NCBI GenBank assembly: GCA_964019165.1
Contig: OZ025287.1
Location: forward strand, 10,273,642-10,337,641
Length of the DNA stretch: 64,000 bases
Source of the DNA: Mastigias papua
Taxonomy: Eukaryota; Cnidaria; Scyphozoa; Rhizostomeae; Mastigiidae
Direction: 5' to 3'
The position numbers were made by a program, and so were the translations under genes. Below the pieces are notes generated by a model, which was not told where the DNA came from, did not search any database, and saw nothing but the letters and a program-made list of their open reading frames with translations. Positions 63,127-64,000 of this stretch are shown here, one piece after another. Each line of letters opens with the position of its first letter. Position 1 is the stretch's first letter.

Positions 63127-63144
63127 TGGCGCCCAATGTGGGGC
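63127..63144 (+). other. Primer binding site of the BEL/Pao element
   Basis: TGGCGCCCAATGTGGGGC follows the LTR end after five bases. The TGGCGCCC start is a familiar retroelement primer site and matches the CCA end plus acceptor stem of a tRNA. The identity of the tRNA is not certain from memory. Its position fixes the 5' to 3' orientation of the element as +. Confidence 0.8.
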
Positions 63145-63181
63145 TGGGCTGTCGTAGTATAGTGAAAGAATTGCTTGGAAA

Positions 63182-64000
63182 ATGTCTGGAGAAGAGAATG
63201 GAAATTCGCCTTGGGAAAGGCTAAAGGCATTGCGTGGTGGAAATCGTTCAGTGGTAACGAAACTTGATAAAGAAGCTGCTTCGGTCATCGTCGATGGACG
63301 TGACAAAACTGATTCCACTGATATAGCTGACATTAATGCTCTTCTCAATTCTATCAAGGCTACGTTGCGTGAGAAACTGCGTTATTTAAAGGAGTTGGAT
63401 GCGAAATTATTAGAGAATTGCGCTGTTGAGGGGATTGAAAAGGAGATCGAGGAAGTGACCTCCTGGGAGGCAAGAGTCTACGAAGTTCTAAGTCGAATTG
63501 AGGAATTCGCAAAGGGGAACTATTCAAGGCCAAGGCCAAGCCAGCCAAGTGTGCCAGCTACGACGGTTTCAGATAGTATTGATGATGATGTGAATAGTGC
63601 TGCATCTTCGCCTGCAAGGGTAGGCACACAAGATCTAGTTGTTCAGTCACCTGGATCACAGAGTGGTGTTCCTTCGTCTCCGTCTAGGACGAGTACATCA
63701 GAGTCGAGTGGACCGCATGTTACTGGTGTAAAGCTACCGAAGATAAATCTGCCAAAGTTTAATGGGGATATTACGAGATTTAATCAGTTTTGGCATAGCT
63801 TTGAGTGTGCCGTGCACAAAAATGACTCGGTGCCAGTTGTTAATAAACTGAATTATTTGTTTAGTCTGCTTGAAGGACCTGCATACAGGGCAGTCGAAGG
63901 ACTTGAGCTGCAGGAGAACAATTATGAACATGTTATAGACATATTAAAGACACGGTTTGGTAAAAAGCAGCAAATCATTAATGCGCATATGCAGGCACTG
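63182..64000 (+). CDS. BEL/Pao Gag, N-terminal part (runs off the window)
   Basis: ATG at 63182 starts a frame that is open to the last base: 273 codons, no stop. Residues 48-110 are rich in Leu, Glu and Lys and look like a coiled coil. Residues 113-182 form a Ser/Pro-rich linker. From 184 the KLPKINLPKFNGD and FWHSFECAVHKN motifs, followed by NKLNYLFSLLEGPAYRAV and ILKTRFGK, match the DUF1759-type Gag region typical of BEL/Pao polyproteins. In the family this protein forms the particle, and the protease, RT, RNase H and integrase follow in the same frame. They would lie to the right of this window. The start is the first ATG after the primer site, about 40 bases downstream, and no frame damage is seen. 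Confidence 0.92.
   Translation, partial: MSGEENGNSPWERLKALRGGNRSVVTKLDKEAASVIVDGRDKTDSTDIADINALLNSIKATLREKLRYLKELDAKLLENCAVEGIEKEIEEVTSWEARVYEVLSRIEEFAKGNYSRPRPSQPSVPATTVSDSIDDDVNSAASSPARVGTQDLVVQSPGSQSGVPSSPSRTSTSESSGPHVTGVKLPKINLPKFNGDITRFNQFWHSFECAVHKNDSVPVVNKLNYLFSLLEGPAYRAVEGLELQENNYEHVIDILKTRFGKKQQIINAHMQAL

Larger units (their letters stand above)
62863..64000 (+). mobile_element. BEL/Pao retrotransposon, 5' portion
   Basis: LTR, primer site and the beginning of gag are present in the right order and spacing. The element interrupts the gypsy-like gag fragment at its left edge. The 3' part, including the second LTR and target duplication, is outside the window, so completeness and age cannot be judged. 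Confidence 0.85.

Noticed and set aside
63076..63931. Minus-strand frames opposite the BEL/Pao gag
   Set aside because: These are shadows of the 273-codon plus-strand Gag frame, which has clear family motifs.

Overview
The window is eukaryotic, most likely metazoan nuclear DNA. About 54.7 kb is an AT-rich tandem satellite with a 107-bp monomer (roughly 510 copies). The rest is LTR retrotransposons of three superfamilies: Ty1/copia, Ty3/gypsy-like and BEL/Pao. BEL/Pao elements are known essentially only from animals, and the copia element uses the internal tRNA-iMet primer site known from animal copia elements. I favour an invertebrate, but nothing in the window fixes the species. No host protein-coding gene, tRNA, rRNA or CRISPR array is visible.

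Layout. (1) 1-27790: satellite array, already running at the left edge, so it continues outside the window. (2) 27791-29549: a 1759-bp gag-only LTR retrotransposon on the minus strand. It has two 511-bp LTRs differing at one position and a 4-bp target duplication (ATAG), and it sits cleanly inside the satellite. (3) 29550 to about 56500: the array continues, and its last 400 bp decay into diverged monomers. (4) About 56500-58070: a pericentromere-like TE graveyard with a broken minus-strand Ty3/gypsy pol remnant (integrase core, C-terminal domain and pol tail), then about 300 bp of unassigned sequence. (5) 58071-62503: a complete Ty1/copia element with 252-bp LTRs (three differences), CCTTG target duplication, tRNA-iMet PBS, polypurine tract and one uninterrupted 1301-codon gag-pol frame. 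(6) 62504-62862: a gypsy-type gag fragment. (7) 62863-64000: the 5' end of a BEL/Pao element (LTR, PBS, open gag running off the right edge) that interrupts the gag fragment.

Satellite. The monomer carries two adjacent perfect 14-bp palindromes two bases apart, flanked by a TGAGC/GCTCA pair that could close them into one branched fold. Monomers are arranged in several higher-order-repeat blocks with periods of 4, 5, 8, 11-13, 15-17, 19, 21, 24 and 30 monomers. Variation among monomers is rich in T/G alternation. Many 60-133-codon frames run along the + strand of the array. They follow from a 107-bp period with one recurrent TAG stop per three frames, and I do not call them genes.

The satellite has no protein product I can support. 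The retroelements are independent parasites of the locus. The copia element is structurally complete but appears to have lost one zinc-binding cysteine of its integrase N-terminal HHCC finger. The gag-only element would need enzymes supplied in trans. The most unusual signals are the twin-palindrome monomer, the multi-block higher-order structure, and the small recent gag-only element that landed at the dyad of one of the palindromes.
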